From Flavobacteriaceae bacterium (GTDB taxonomy: Bacteria > Bacteroidota > Bacteroidia > Flavobacteriales > Flavobacteriaceae): a stretch of 42,778 bases of DNA. The notes beneath the pieces were generated by a model. The model ran no database searches and was not told where the DNA came from. It was given only the letters and a program-made list of their open reading frames with translations. Positions within the stretch are counted from its first letter, which is position 1, and each line of letters begins with the position of its first letter. The stretch spans positions 1 through 42,778 of the forward strand of contig JAESRX010000070.1 of NCBI GenBank assembly GCA_016764435.1, read 5' to 3'. Positions 1-8,806 of this stretch are shown piece by piece. The translations under genes and the position numbers were made by a program.

Positions 1-1
1 T

Positions 2-430
2 ATTATTGCCCGTGGATTGGACATTGCAGACGTAACGCATGTAATTAACTTTAGTGTTCCAGACGAAACAGAAACCTATATCCACAGAATTGGACGTACG
101 GGTAGAGCTGGAAAACAAGGAACAGCCATTGCTATGTTTACAAGAGATGAAGCTGATTATCTTGGAGCCATCGAAGAATTTATGAAAAGAGAGATTGACG
201 TATTGGATATGCCAGAGGCTGTGGAATATAATCCTCAAAAGATTTATGAGGAACAAGATGATATTATTCCTGAACTTCATGGTAAAAAACGTAAGATAGA
301 AACCCCTACGGGTCCTGCTTTCCATGATAAAAGTGAAAAGAACAGTAAAACAAATCAAGGTGGTTCTTATAGAAGAGAAATCGCTAAAAAATACAAGAAA
401 CCAAAGACGAGACCACAAAAGAGAAAATAA
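2..430 (+). CDS. DEAD/DEAH-box RNA helicase, C-terminal part (truncated by window edge)
   Basis: This is the 3' end of an ATP-dependent RNA helicase; the frame is open from base 2, so the start lies outside the window. The visible part begins with helicase motif V ([15 protein letters not shown]) and continues through motif VI ([13 protein letters not shown]), the arginine-finger region of the second RecA-like domain. After roughly 60 further residues the protein ends in a Lys/Arg-rich tail ([10 protein letters not shown], then [14 protein letters not shown]), typical of DEAD-box proteins that act on ribosome assembly or mRNA unfolding. The exact subfamily (RhlE-like or another) cannot be decided without the N-terminal domain. 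A hairpin terminator follows about 60 bases after the stop, so this is probably the last gene of its transcript. Confidence 0.93.
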   Translation: MIARGLDIADVTHVINFSVPDETETYIHRIGRTGRAGKQGTAIAMFTRDEADYLGAIEEFMKREIDVLDMPEAVEYNPQKIYEEQDDIIPELHGKKRKIETPTGPAFHDKSEKNSKTNQGGSYRREIAKKYKKPKTRPQKRK

Positions 431-1143
431 ATTCCCTTTTAAAAAGCCGTTAAATGCTTTTAGTGACGAACGTCAGGACTTAAAAAAAATCGCCCCTTGG
501 AAACTATTCCTTGGGGCTTTTTTATTAAAAACAAAGACCATCAACAACAAGACAACTGGCTATTAAACCTCTGCTAAATTATAGTTGGTCATTTCCATAC
601 TTTCCCGTAATCCGTCAAACACGAATTACTCAGCATACCATTCACTTTCCTCCTTAAATCCTCTATTCTCGATACAATTTTACACTGATTTTTCTTTGAA
701 AATCAATAAAAAGTCATTCGATTTAACGAGAATACAACGTCCTTCGTTACACCTGTTTTTTGAATAAAAACTACCGTCTAAAACTGACACAAAGACCCCG
801 TCAGTATTGCCTATTATTTTTTTAAAAAAGATCCATCCTCTTACTAAAACAGGACTTCCGTATAAATAAGCAGGTAACAATACTAAAAAAAACCTCAGAT
901 TCCTCAGGGCTTTCTATTAGATCATTTCATAAAAACAACTCATTCAAATTTTAAACGACCGCATAAAACCAAATGTGACATAACGCATACATGTAAAAGC
1001 TCAAAACTACTTTAGGAAGACCCCACTGGCATCATATAATCACTATGATACCAATCCCCCTTATTTTTCTTAGTACTGACACCTCACAATTCCATTTCCC
1101 TATTTTAGAATCTCAAAAAAGTTACGACTCTTATTTTATTTTT
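431..1143. other. Gene-poor gap
   Basis: Apart from the helicase terminator at its left end, this 713-base stretch shows no convincing gene. The short open frames on both strands (about 60 to 66 codons near 585-880) overlap each other, lack recognisable motifs and have an erratic composition. No tRNA-like fold or direct repeat stood out. Confidence 0.5.
492..523 (+). terminator. Rho-independent terminator of the helicase gene
   Basis: The stem pairs GCCCC with GGGGC and GGAA with TTCC around a short loop, and six T residues follow. Two internal T/T positions are unpaired. It lies about 60 bases after the helicase stop codon in the right orientation. Confidence 0.75.
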
Positions 1144-1590
1144 TTATTCGTTTTTCAGTAATTCGCCTATCGCCTCCATCATTACTTCCATGTCAGTTTT
1201 CAGATCGTCATAGCAAGTAGGATTATTAGCAACACATTCAAAACTTTTATAGGCACTTTTATAATCACATAAATGCAATTCGATCTGTCCTTTTAATATT
1301 TGGTAATCAGTGGCATACATTAAAGACACTTCATCATCATGTACCGCATTCATTTTTAAGGCTTCTTTTATAGTCATTAAAGCATCGTCATAATTCTCAT
1401 TCCCTGATAACAACTGCGCTTTCTCAAACAAACAAAGATCTTCTTCTATTAAAACCTCTTCGACAGCAGTAAAACTTAATCCTTCCCCATTTAAGGAAGC
1501 GTTTTTACAGTGTACTTGTTTCATCATTTCTAGATTATTTTCCTCGTTTTCCATCTTTCTTTTTTCTTTTTTATAAATTACTAGATCCAT
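1144..1590 (-). CDS. Hypothetical TPR-like protein
   Basis: This is an acidic, helical protein of up to 148 residues with no recognised name. Two helix pairs with TPR-like spacing are visible: residues about 53-80 (AQLLSGNENYDDALMTIKEAL) and about 92-125 (YQILKGQIELHLCDYKSAYKSF), each with the small/aromatic pattern of a tetratricopeptide repeat. There is no signal peptide or membrane segment, so it is probably cytoplasmic and protein-binding. The start is uncertain. Met13 (base 1554) follows the purine stretch AAAGAAAG and may be the true start, giving 136 residues. It stands alone on the minus strand. The protein-like composition supports a real gene; the function is unknown. Confidence 0.6.
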   Translation of the reverse strand: MDLVIYKKEKRKMENEENNLEMMKQVHCKNASLNGEGLSFTAVEEVLIEEDLCLFEKAQLLSGNENYDDALMTIKEALKMNAVHDDEVSLMYATDYQILKGQIELHLCDYKSAYKSFECVANNPTCYDDLKTDMEVMMEAIGELLKNE

Positions 1591-1666
1591 CCTCAGTTTC
1601 TGATTTTAAATTCGAGTTCTTTCAATTTTTACATTCTTTATAACAGTAGCATCCTCAAACAAACAC

Positions 1667-2221
1667 CTAGCCTGTACACCGCAAGTAATCACACCCATAA
1701 ACAGGATTATTTACCGTGTAAAAACCACGAGTACATATCTTATTATATGAAAATCTCATAGGTGATTGTCTCCCATATTTATCGCCATGTACCAATACAT
1801 AGTCGTGTTTTATAAGTGCTAATAAGGACTGACAAATAGGGGTAGCTACAGTGACTATTTGAAGTAAAAATAAATGCTTTAGTCTTACTAAAAATGTGCG
1901 TACAAATTCAAAACACGACACAAGATATCTCCACAAACAACTTCTCCCTAGCCTCCCAGAGATTGCTGTTTTTTCTTCAATAAAACGAAAAATTAATTGA
2001 AAATAAAGAATACTTGTAAGAACAGAAGTCCTCGTTTCTTTCATCACAAATACAGGGTTTATTCTGTTATCAACTCCAGTATAAGACGCAACTAAAACAA
2101 GGAAACACTTCTCCAAAAAAGGAAAATACAGAAATTTACTTCTGACAGATCTCTTGAAATACAGGGGCGTTTTTGACATCACTTTATGTAAAATGTATTT
2201 ATAATCTAGACAAAGGTACAA
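1667..2221 (-). CDS. Doubtful open frame of 184 codons
   Basis: The frame is long for AT-rich DNA, but the predicted protein does not look natural. It is rich in Cys, Phe, Tyr, Leu and Arg, poor in acidic residues and Ala, and has no recognisable motif, signal peptide or regular membrane segment. It lies in a gap downstream of the sensor kinase gene on the same strand, and no convincing promoter or ribosome-binding sequence precedes it. It could be chance, a decayed gene, or a poorly conserved lineage-specific gene. Confidence 0.15.
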   Translation of the reverse strand: MYLCLDYKYILHKVMSKTPLYFKRSVRSKFLYFPFLEKCFLVLVASYTGVDNRINPVFVMKETRTSVLTSILYFQLIFRFIEEKTAISGRLGRSCLWRYLVSCFEFVRTFLVRLKHLFLLQIVTVATPICQSLLALIKHDYVLVHGDKYGRQSPMRFSYNKICTRGFYTVNNPVYGCDYLRCTG

Positions 2222-2278
2222 TGGTATTGTCTATGAATAAACCCCAATGATTTACCGTAGTGTTTTCACATGTAAACG

Positions 2279-5266
2279 TTACACCTGAAGACAAACCTTC
2301 ACCTGAACTCCTTCTCCAGGAAGACTTATGACCGTTAACACATCCTCCTGATTATACCCAAGTAATTTTAAACGTTCCTTAACTAACGCCATTCCTTTGG
2401 ACTTATGCACTCCACTAGCCAACTTAGCATTTGCCCCTACCCCATTATCTACGACAGTACATTCTAAGGTAGTATCATTAACAATCTCAAAGCATATCTC
2501 AATCGTAGGAGCGCTAATATGAGGAGGGAATGCATGTTTAAAAACATTCTCTACAAAGGGTTGTAATAACATAGAAGGAACTTCTATATCATACAAATCT
2601 AACTTTTTATCGATGTGAAAATTCACGTGAACTCGATTATTAAAACGTTCATTTTCTACGGATACATATAATTTTAAATAGTCAACTTCTTCTTTTAAAG
2701 TGATAAAAGGCTTGGTACAATAATCCAGGTTCATTCGAATCAATTTAGAAAAACCACCTAAAAACAGCAACGCTTTATTCGTGTCTTGATCTAAGATAAA
2801 ATTCTGAATAGAATTCATAGCATTAAATGTAAAATGAGGATTCATTTGTGCCAACAAGGATTCCATTTTACTCTCCGCCAACCGTTTTTGAGTGAATCGT
2901 TTTTGATCTTCTATTTTTTGCTGTTGCCGCAATTGAGACAAGAACAGGGCATACGCAAGAGACAGCACCAATAACACCATTAAGATGATAAACCATATCG
3001 TTTTATAATAAGGAGAAGCGATCTTTAATTTCAACAAGGGTTGCTGATACACATAACCAACACTATGGTCTGTAATCTTCACTTCAATATCATACATTTC
3101 AGAAGGAAGGTATGGTAAAAACACAGAAGCTTCCGAACTCATCACGCTCCAGGATCCTTTTTTATTTAGACGATATTGATAGGATAATTTTCCAGGATAT
3201 GGATGTGCATTTACCTCGTAATACAATTGCAGTGTGTTTTCTTTATACCCTAGATTTAGGTGACTCACTAGAGGTTCTACATCAAAAACAACTTCTTTAT
3301 TATTAACTAACACCTTTTTTAACCTTGCACGGTTCAAGGTTGCCGCAGGCTTTAACACCTTTTCCAAGTCTATTTTAAACTGGCCTCCGTCTGTCGCTAT
3401 CCACAATTCACTTCCCTTTACCTCTGCTCCATAAAACGGTTGTTTCAGCCCTTGTTCTTTGTCTAAAAACACGGTTCTATTCGCATCAAAAATGGTCAAT
3501 CCTTTTTCCGTCCCTACTATCAATTTTCCGTGGTATTCCTTCAAAAACGAAATAGTATTCCCTTTGGTTTCTGCTCGTAAAATGGTCCTTTTAATTGTAA
3601 ATTTATCCGTATCATTAACGATAAAAATATCCCCAAACTCATTAGAGATTGCAATATCCTCTCCTAATTTAGTACTGTGTCTTAATTTTTTTTCTCCCCA
3701 AACACCAGCATCCACATAGGAGAAAAACTGTCCATTTTCATAGGCATACAATCCTTTAAATATAGACATTAAATAGGTCTTACTCCCGTCTTTCAAACTC
3801 CCCACAACCATCCAAGGACGATGAATTTCTCTAGGTGAATAATAAGTGTATTCTAATTCCTTTAAATTATGATAAATACGGGTCCCCAAATACGGATCCG
3901 TTTCAATTAATTCTCCCGAGGCTGTAAAGTTAAATTCCTCCGTATGTACAGGAATATATTGTAACAATTCCCCTTTTACATCAAGTTGGTACATTCCTAA
4001 ATTCGTATTGACCCACACCTGTCCGTTAAAGCTTTTTAAATCATAAATATGAATATCTTGGAACCTCATATTATAATTGAGATCAAAAAAGTGATCCTCT
4101 TTCCTAGGCAAAGGAATTTTAGTGGTTTTTAGGTAATCTTCCTCCCACTCCTTAAATTGCTTTAATGATTGTAATCGTTGTGTTTTAGAAGTCTCGAAAA
4201 TGAGTCCTTTATCGGTTTGGAGTACTTTCACCCCCTGTACTAATATGCTTCCAAAAACAGTATAGTTTTCGTATTTTTTAAATGTAACCGTTTCACTTAA
4301 GTCTACTTCGTACAGCCCAACATCGCCTGTGGCAACAAATAATTTATGATTGCTACCATCATAGGCCAATGCATTTATATGGGTGCTTTCTATCCCATAG
4401 ATCGAATTTAAGGAAACAACCTCCTCTTTTATTAGTTCAAAAACACCTCCACTAGCATCAAAAATCCCCCAGGAGGCAGTAATCAATCTATCCTTCTTGA
4501 TTTTTTGAATCCCCCAAATAACAGGGTGGTTAAATACTGGTTTTATGAGTGTATCTTTTTGCGTAGTATACCTTTCTAAACTCATTTTTAACACCTCGTG
4601 ATCCAAGCTCACATAGATACTATCTTGGAAGACAAAACTCTGATACACTCTTTTCTTATCATTAATTTTCTCTACAGATAACGTATGTTCCTGCGGAACT
4701 AATTTTAAAAGTCCCGAAGTGTAAGTAGTCGCATAGATTTGATTTTTAAAACTAAAAAAATTCTGAATCCTAACCAATGGATCTAAACTCGGAGGCACAT
4801 AAGAACGCACGTTTAAAGTAAAAACATCTACTACAGAAACACCATTACTCGTTCCTACATACATCAAATTATTATGTAAATAGAAGGATGTAATTTCATT
4901 ATGAGCAAGTCCTTTCTTCGTGTCTAGAACCGTAAACGTATACCCGTCATACACACTTAAACCACCTCCATAACTTCCAAACCAGATATGTCCTAAGTTA
5001 TCCTCTGCAATGGCCCATGTATTATTCATCGCCAAGCCGTCCTCCTCGTAAAAATAAGTATGTTTATTATTTTCCTTTTTTAATACTCCATTATCAGTTC
5101 CTACCCACAGGGTATTATGACCATCCAATAACAGAGAACGCACGGTATTATGTGGTAATATATTTTCTGTAGTATAATTGGTGCTCGGAAATTGTTGTCC
5201 GTAAGCAAGGGCTGTTATAAAACATAAAGCCGTAAAAAATAGTTTATTTTTTTTGTAAAATGGCAT
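2279..5266 (-). CDS. Beta-propeller sensor histidine kinase, LytS type
   Basis: This is a membrane sensor kinase that should phosphorylate the LytTR regulator encoded just upstream. Residues 1-23 form a signal peptide ending near ALAYGQ. About 600 residues of two-component-propeller repeats follow, with patterns such as NTLWVGTDNGVLK, HIWFGSYGGGLSVYDG and ELWIATDGGQFKID. A Y_Y_Y-type immunoglobulin-like domain comes next, then one membrane helix near residues 755-780 and a short coiled coil. The His_kinase domain has the phospho-acceptor motif QMNPHFTFNAMNSI near residue 810, and the ATPase N and G boxes are visible in LLQPFVENVFKHAF and VVDNGVG. The propeller faces the periplasm. In this group such propellers often sense glycans or nutrients, but the ligand here is unknown. 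The gene overlaps the 3' end of the regulator gene by 23 bases, implying translational coupling. Confidence 0.92.
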   Translation of the reverse strand: MPFYKKNKLFFTALCFITALAYGQQFPSTNYTTENILPHNTVRSLLLDGHNTLWVGTDNGVLKKENNKHTYFYEEDGLAMNNTWAIAEDNLGHIWFGSYGGGLSVYDGYTFTVLDTKKGLAHNEITSFYLHNNLMYVGTSNGVSVVDVFTLNVRSYVPPSLDPLVRIQNFFSFKNQIYATTYTSGLLKLVPQEHTLSVEKINDKKRVYQSFVFQDSIYVSLDHEVLKMSLERYTTQKDTLIKPVFNHPVIWGIQKIKKDRLITASWGIFDASGGVFELIKEEVVSLNSIYGIESTHINALAYDGSNHKLFVATGDVGLYEVDLSETVTFKKYENYTVFGSILVQGVKVLQTDKGLIFETSKTQRLQSLKQFKEWEEDYLKTTKIPLPRKEDHFFDLNYNMRFQDIHIYDLKSFNGQVWVNTNLGMYQLDVKGELLQYIPVHTEEFNFTASGELIETDPYLGTRIYHNLKELEYTYYSPREIHRPWMVVGSLKDGSKTYLMSIFKGLYAYENGQFFSYVDAGVWGEKKLRHSTKLGEDIAISNEFGDIFIVNDTDKFTIKRTILRAETKGNTISFLKEYHGKLIVGTEKGLTIFDANRTVFLDKEQGLKQPFYGAEVKGSELWIATDGGQFKIDLEKVLKPAATLNRARLKKVLVNNKEVVFDVEPLVSHLNLGYKENTLQLYYEVNAHPYPGKLSYQYRLNKKGSWSVMSSEASVFLPYLPSEMYDIEVKITDHSVGYVYQQPLLKLKIASPYYKTIWFIILMVLLVLSLAYALFLSQLRQQQKIEDQKRFTQKRLAESKMESLLAQMNPHFTFNAMNSIQNFILDQDTNKALLFLGGFSKLIRMNLDYCTKPFITLKEEVDYLKLYVSVENERFNNRVHVNFHIDKKLDLYDIEVPSMLLQPFVENVFKHAFPPHISAPTIEICFEIVNDTTLECTVVDNGVGANAKLASGVHKSKGMALVKERLKLLGYNQEDVLTVISLPGEGVQVKVCLQV

Positions 5267-5993
5267 CTATAAACTCCTCTACTTTACGGTGAGAAACTTG
5301 TAATTTCTCTCCATTGGTTAGTTCAACTTCCTTGGTTCCTTTGAGGTATTTAACTACATAATTTAAATTGACTACATATGTTTTGTGAATGCGCTGAAAG
5401 GAGTTCAAAGGTAATAATTCTTCTACATATTTTAACGTCTTAGAGACGGTAATTGTGCGTCCGTCAATTTTGTGGAGCACACAGTAATTCCCATCTGCTC
5501 GGCAATAGAGTATATTATTAGTACTTATAAATTCAAACCCCTCCATGGTAGGGAGTGCTATTTTTTTTACATGCTCATCTATCCTTAAATTTTCGAGCAG
5601 TAAATTTAATTTTTTTTGTGCAAAATGATTATTATTTCTAGATTCAAATCTTTTAATAGCACTAATTAGATCTGGAATACGTACTGGTTTCTCTAGGTAA
5701 TCAATAGCACTTTGACGAATAGCTTTTAAAGAGAACTGATCAAATCCAGTTACAAATATGATTTCAAAGTTCACCACTTCAAATTGCTTGATTAATTGAA
5801 ATCCGTCCTTCCCTGGCATTTGAATATCTAAAAAGACCAATTCTGGATCGTACAAATTGATGGCTTCCACACCAGCATCAACGGAGTCACAGGATGCCAC
5901 GACCATAAACTTGTTTGGAAAACAGTGATTTAATATCTTTCCTAATGCTTCCCGCGCATTTATCTCATCATCTATTATTACTACTTTTATCAT
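5244..5993 (-). CDS. LytTR-family response regulator
   Basis: This DNA-binding response regulator pairs with the overlapping propeller kinase. Residues 1-120 form the receiver domain: acidic pocket IIDDE, phospho-acceptor Asp56 in LVFLDIQMP, the switch residue in FVTGFD, and the conserved Lys in YLEKPV. The C-terminal LytTR domain (about 145-249) includes CRADGNYCVLH, then FQRIHKTYVVNLNYV and a final strand with LTNGEKLQVSHRK. An upstream in-frame ATG at 6008 would add five residues (MYIYR), but MIKVVIIDDE is the usual beginning for the family, so 5993 is preferred. The 894 bases upstream contain no gene, so the operon promoter should lie there. Confidence 0.92.
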   Translation of the reverse strand: MIKVVIIDDEINAREALGKILNHCFPNKFMVVASCDSVDAGVEAINLYDPELVFLDIQMPGKDGFQLIKQFEVVNFEIIFVTGFDQFSLKAIRQSAIDYLEKPVRIPDLISAIKRFESRNNNHFAQKKLNLLLENLRIDEHVKKIALPTMEGFEFISTNNILYCRADGNYCVLHKIDGRTITVSKTLKYVEELLPLNSFQRIHKTYVVNLNYVVKYLKGTKEVELTNGEKLQVSHRKVEEFIDAILQKK

Positions 5994-6334
5994 CCTATAA
6001 ATATACAACTAAAAACCAGGTATAATTTACAAATGAGTAAGAGTATCCTTTCTGTTAGTAAACGACAACTTTGGGTGTAACTCCGCAAAATAGCAAGCAC
6101 CAAAACCTGTCCTTTCAGTCCCAAAATCCTTTTCAATACGCTCCTAACAAACTTAGCCAGTACAACTGAAGAATACAGAAATAACCCTAAACATCATCTA
6201 TAACAACCTATTTAATGCCCAATGTATTTTTAAATGACCGTTTAGAAATAGTCTTAATTGTTATTATTTATAGATAAAGAAACAGAATTCACGCTTGTTC
6301 CCTTACTTTTGAAATTAAGTAAAAATCAACTCTA

Positions 6335-6430
6335 ACTAGGGCGTTCCCCAGAGGTCGGGCTATACGCTCATACGCTTCACTTTTTTAGAAGAAAAAAAAG
6401 TTGCAGGGTAACCGCTTCTATCCCTAACGC
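6335..6430. repeat. Candidate dispersed intergenic repeat of flavobacteria
   Basis: The stretch begins AACTAGGGCGTTCCCC, followed by GGTCGGGCTATACGCT, and ends CGCTTCTATCCCTAACGC. The ends carry short inverted GCGTT/AACGC and AGGG/CCCT. A T6/A8 inverted run in the middle can form a hairpin. From memory, very similar blocks (GGGCGTT...GGTCGGGCT...CCCTAACGC) recur in intergenic DNA of many flavobacteria. Only one copy was noticed in this window, so the repeat status is recalled rather than shown. Confidence 0.5.
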
Positions 6431-6849
6431 GAACATCGTAGTCTTTTCAGAAACACGGGGCCTAGGAAAATCCATAACGCAAGCCCAGAAAGCACAACGA
6501 ATCCGGAATCTTTCAATACCAAAACTAAAGACGTTAGAAGAAATTTCAGAGGAGTAACCGCTGTAAAATCCTTCCTCTTCAGGCTAGCTGAAATTAATGC
6601 ATAAATAATCAAAAAAAACAGCAACTGCACCTGCCCCTATTTCCTGCTAATTTTCAATAATAGCTACAGAAAACACTATCGAGACTCCTTCCTAAACCAA
6701 AAATAGCTATCGCAGCTGTTTCTTGAAGCAATACACACGCTAAATTATTTTTCCGAACTCACATAGCCCAATAGGATCCCTTATAGCTCAGAGAGTATCT
6801 AGAGCAGAAAAAACACTACCCCCCCTTGACATAACACCTTCCTAAACGC

Positions 6850-6882
6850 AAAAAACGCCCCATTTTCATGGGGCGTTTTTTT
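6850..6882 (-). terminator. Rho-independent terminator of tig
   Basis: A perfect 9-bp stem, ACGCCCCAT/ATGGGGCGT, has a TTTC loop and is flanked by A and T runs. It lies about 20 bases beyond the tig stop codon and could work in both directions. Confidence 0.9.
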
Positions 6883-6902
6883 ATATATTAAAACGTTATG
6901 TC

Positions 6903-8225
6903 TTATTTGTAAACTTCTTTTACAAATCCATCATACGTCACTTCTTTCACTTTAAATGTCATTTTTTCTTTATAGAAATCTAATAACTTTTGGCTCATCA
7001 TTTGATCTTGTAAACGTTTTGCCTCGTCTTGGTTACTCAATACACGTTGTACAATCTCATCCAATTCTTTTTCTTCAGGGTTGGTTTGACCATACTGTGC
7101 CATTTGTGCTTTGATAAACACTTTGGTATAGTCTTGTAATTCCTCGAAAGTTAATTTAATGTCGTTTTCCTTCATTATTTTACCTTCGATTAATTGGTAA
7201 CGCAATCCTTTTTCAGATTTCTCAAATTCGATGGTTGCTTGCTCATCAGAAATAGGATTCTCACCAGCTACTGTCAACCATTTTTTCAAGAAGCTAGAAG
7301 GTAAATCAAATTTAGTATTCTCTACTAAATACTCTGTAATAGCATTTAATAATTGTTGATCTCCTTGGGTAACAAATTGCTTTTCTGCATCCTCCTTGAT
7401 TTTTTCTCTCAATTCAGCTTCAGAAGAAATTACATCAGGTCCAAAAACTTTATCAAACAACTCTTGGTTCACTATTGCTAATTCCATTTCACTTACCTCT
7501 TCGATAGCGAATGTCACATCAATTTCTAATCCATGAGCATCATCATGAGACAATCCTAAAGCATTCATCATTTTATGATCATCTGAAAACAATCCCTTTG
7601 TTTTTAATACTAAAACATCTCCTACTTTAGCACCTACAAATTTCTTAACGTTTGTTTTTCCTTTGATATCAACAAGCTCAATGGTTGCTTTTTTATCAAT
7701 CTCTTTTTCTTTGTTTACAAAAGTTCCAGTTATGCTCATTCCTTCGCCAACTACGTCTTTAGATACTAATTTTCCAAAACGCTTTTGTAAATTCTCAACT
7801 TCTTTATTAATCAAGTCCTCATCTGCAACGATGTTGTACTGAGTTACTTTCTTTTTAGCATCTAACTTTACTTCAAAAACAGGAGCCAATCCTAATTCAA
7901 ACTCAAAAGAGTATGTTTCAGCATCCCAAGAAAAATCTTCTTTCATTTTAGGCAATGGATTCCCTAAAAGGTCTAACTTTTCTTCTACTAAGAAGTTATT
8001 CAAAGATTCTTGTAATAATTTATTTACTTCATCAATCATTACCGATTTACCGTACTGCTTTTTTATCATTCCCACAGGAACTTGTCCTTTTCTAAATCCA
8101 GGAATATCAGATTTTTTACGATAAGCTTTTAAAACCTCATCTACTTTACTTTGATAATCTGCTGCATTAATTTCAACTGTAACTACTGCATTCAGTGCGT
8201 CGATATTTTCTTTTGTGATGTTCAT
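6903..8225 (-). CDS. tig: Trigger factor (ribosome-associated chaperone and prolyl isomerase)
   Basis: Trigger factor binds the ribosome exit tunnel and holds nascent chains during folding. At 440 residues the protein matches the family length. The N-terminal ribosome-binding domain carries the signature GFRKGQVP at residues 43-50, on the loop that contacts ribosomal protein L23. The middle section (about 150-245) aligns with the FKBP-like isomerase domain in position but has few typical FKBP residues, as is usual in Bacteroidota. The C-terminal half is the long helical chaperone arm (for example FDKVFGPDVISSEAELREKI). A TAnnTTTG promoter box lies 42 bases upstream and a strong terminator follows, so the gene is probably transcribed alone. 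Confidence 0.96.
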   Translation of the reverse strand: MNITKENIDALNAVVTVEINAADYQSKVDEVLKAYRKKSDIPGFRKGQVPVGMIKKQYGKSVMIDEVNKLLQESLNNFLVEEKLDLLGNPLPKMKEDFSWDAETYSFEFELGLAPVFEVKLDAKKKVTQYNIVADEDLINKEVENLQKRFGKLVSKDVVGEGMSITGTFVNKEKEIDKKATIELVDIKGKTNVKKFVGAKVGDVLVLKTKGLFSDDHKMMNALGLSHDDAHGLEIDVTFAIEEVSEMELAIVNQELFDKVFGPDVISSEAELREKIKEDAEKQFVTQGDQQLLNAITEYLVENTKFDLPSSFLKKWLTVAGENPISDEQATIEFEKSEKGLRYQLIEGKIMKENDIKLTFEELQDYTKVFIKAQMAQYGQTNPEEKELDEIVQRVLSNQDEAKRLQDQMMSQKLLDFYKEKMTFKVKEVTYDGFVKEVYK

Positions 8226-8266
8226 TCTATATAATTATTTTCTGTGAAATCATTAAAAATTGGGTG

Positions 8267-8274
8267 CAAAATTA
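8267..8274 (-). promoter_or_regulatory. Promoter -7 box of tig
   Basis: On the minus strand the sequence reads TAATTTTG, matching the Bacteroidota -7 consensus TAnnTTTG. A TTTG (-33) lies about 20 bases further upstream at 8295-8298. This predicts a leader of roughly 35 bases. Confidence 0.6.
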
Positions 8275-8325
8275 GTGTTTTTTTTACTATTTCACAAAGA
8301 TTTAAATCATTCAGGTTCAAGTATT

Positions 8326-8670
8326 TTATTTCGTTTCTTTTAAAAATGAGTAGAGTATGGATTGAAAAAATGAGAGCAAGAGACTAAATAGCAAGGCTAC
8401 CCAAAATCCCGATACTTTAAATTCGTCCACTAAGCTGTCTACTAGCAGTATCATAAGAGCATTAATCACCCATAAAAACAAGCCTAAACTAAGTACTGTT
8501 ACAGGCAATGTTAACAGGACTAAAACTGGCTTTACAAATAATCTTAGCAGGGCCAAAACCACGGCTACTATTACAGCGCCTCCAGGTGACTCCACCGTTA
8601 CTCCAGGTAAGAAATACGCTAAAATAACCACAGCGAATGCGGTCAATAATATTTTTAAAATCGTTTTCAT
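8326..8670 (-). CDS. Phage-holin-family (Mycobacterium type) small membrane protein
   Basis: This 114-residue integral membrane protein is almost entirely hydrophobic with four predicted helices: about 4-22 (ILLTAFAVVILAYFLPGV), 30-50 (AVIVAVVLALL), 55-78 and 88-110. The pattern LPGVTV near the first helix and LLRLFVKPVLVLLTLPVTVL fits the Phage_holin_4_2 family (PF04020). These are widespread chromosomal membrane proteins of unknown role and are not evidence of a prophage here. Start Met at 8670 (MKTILKILL) is preferred over one seven codons upstream because the extra residues (MLKKRST) are not typical. It lies 100 bases beyond tig and 137 bases before the hydrolase, so it is probably transcribed on its own. 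Confidence 0.85.
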   Translation of the reverse strand: MKTILKILLTAFAVVILAYFLPGVTVESPGGAVIVAVVLALLRLFVKPVLVLLTLPVTVLSLGLFLWVINALMILLVDSLVDEFKVSGFWVALLFSLLLSFFQSILYSFLKETK

Positions 8671-8806
8671 TGTGCTTCTTTTTTTTAGCATGTTTTTAGT
8701 TGCTTATCATTTAAATATCCCTAAACGTTAAGTCCCTGTCAGTACCATGTACTACAAACATTCCTTTGATTGATTCCTAACAATCCAAAGACATGCCATC
8801 GGTTAC

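Larger units (their letters stand above)
6009..6902. other. Intergenic region between two leftward operons
   Basis: The left part should carry the promoter of the two-component operon, although no good TAnnTTTG box was found. The middle holds a candidate dispersed repeat (6335-6430), and the right end holds the tig terminator. A 68-codon hydrophobic open frame at 6424-6630 runs into the repeat and is not considered a gene. Confidence 0.5.

Noticed and set aside
585..880. Overlapping 60- to 66-codon frames on both strands
   Set aside because: They overlap each other on opposite strands, have no motif and show random composition.
6424..6630. Hydrophobic 68-codon open frame on the minus strand
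   Set aside because: Its end runs into the candidate intergenic repeat, it has no promoter or neighbours in an operon, and the hydrophobicity can come from the AT-rich base composition.
8326..8670. Prophage signal from the holin-family protein
   Set aside because: This family is chromosomal and widespread; no other phage gene is nearby.
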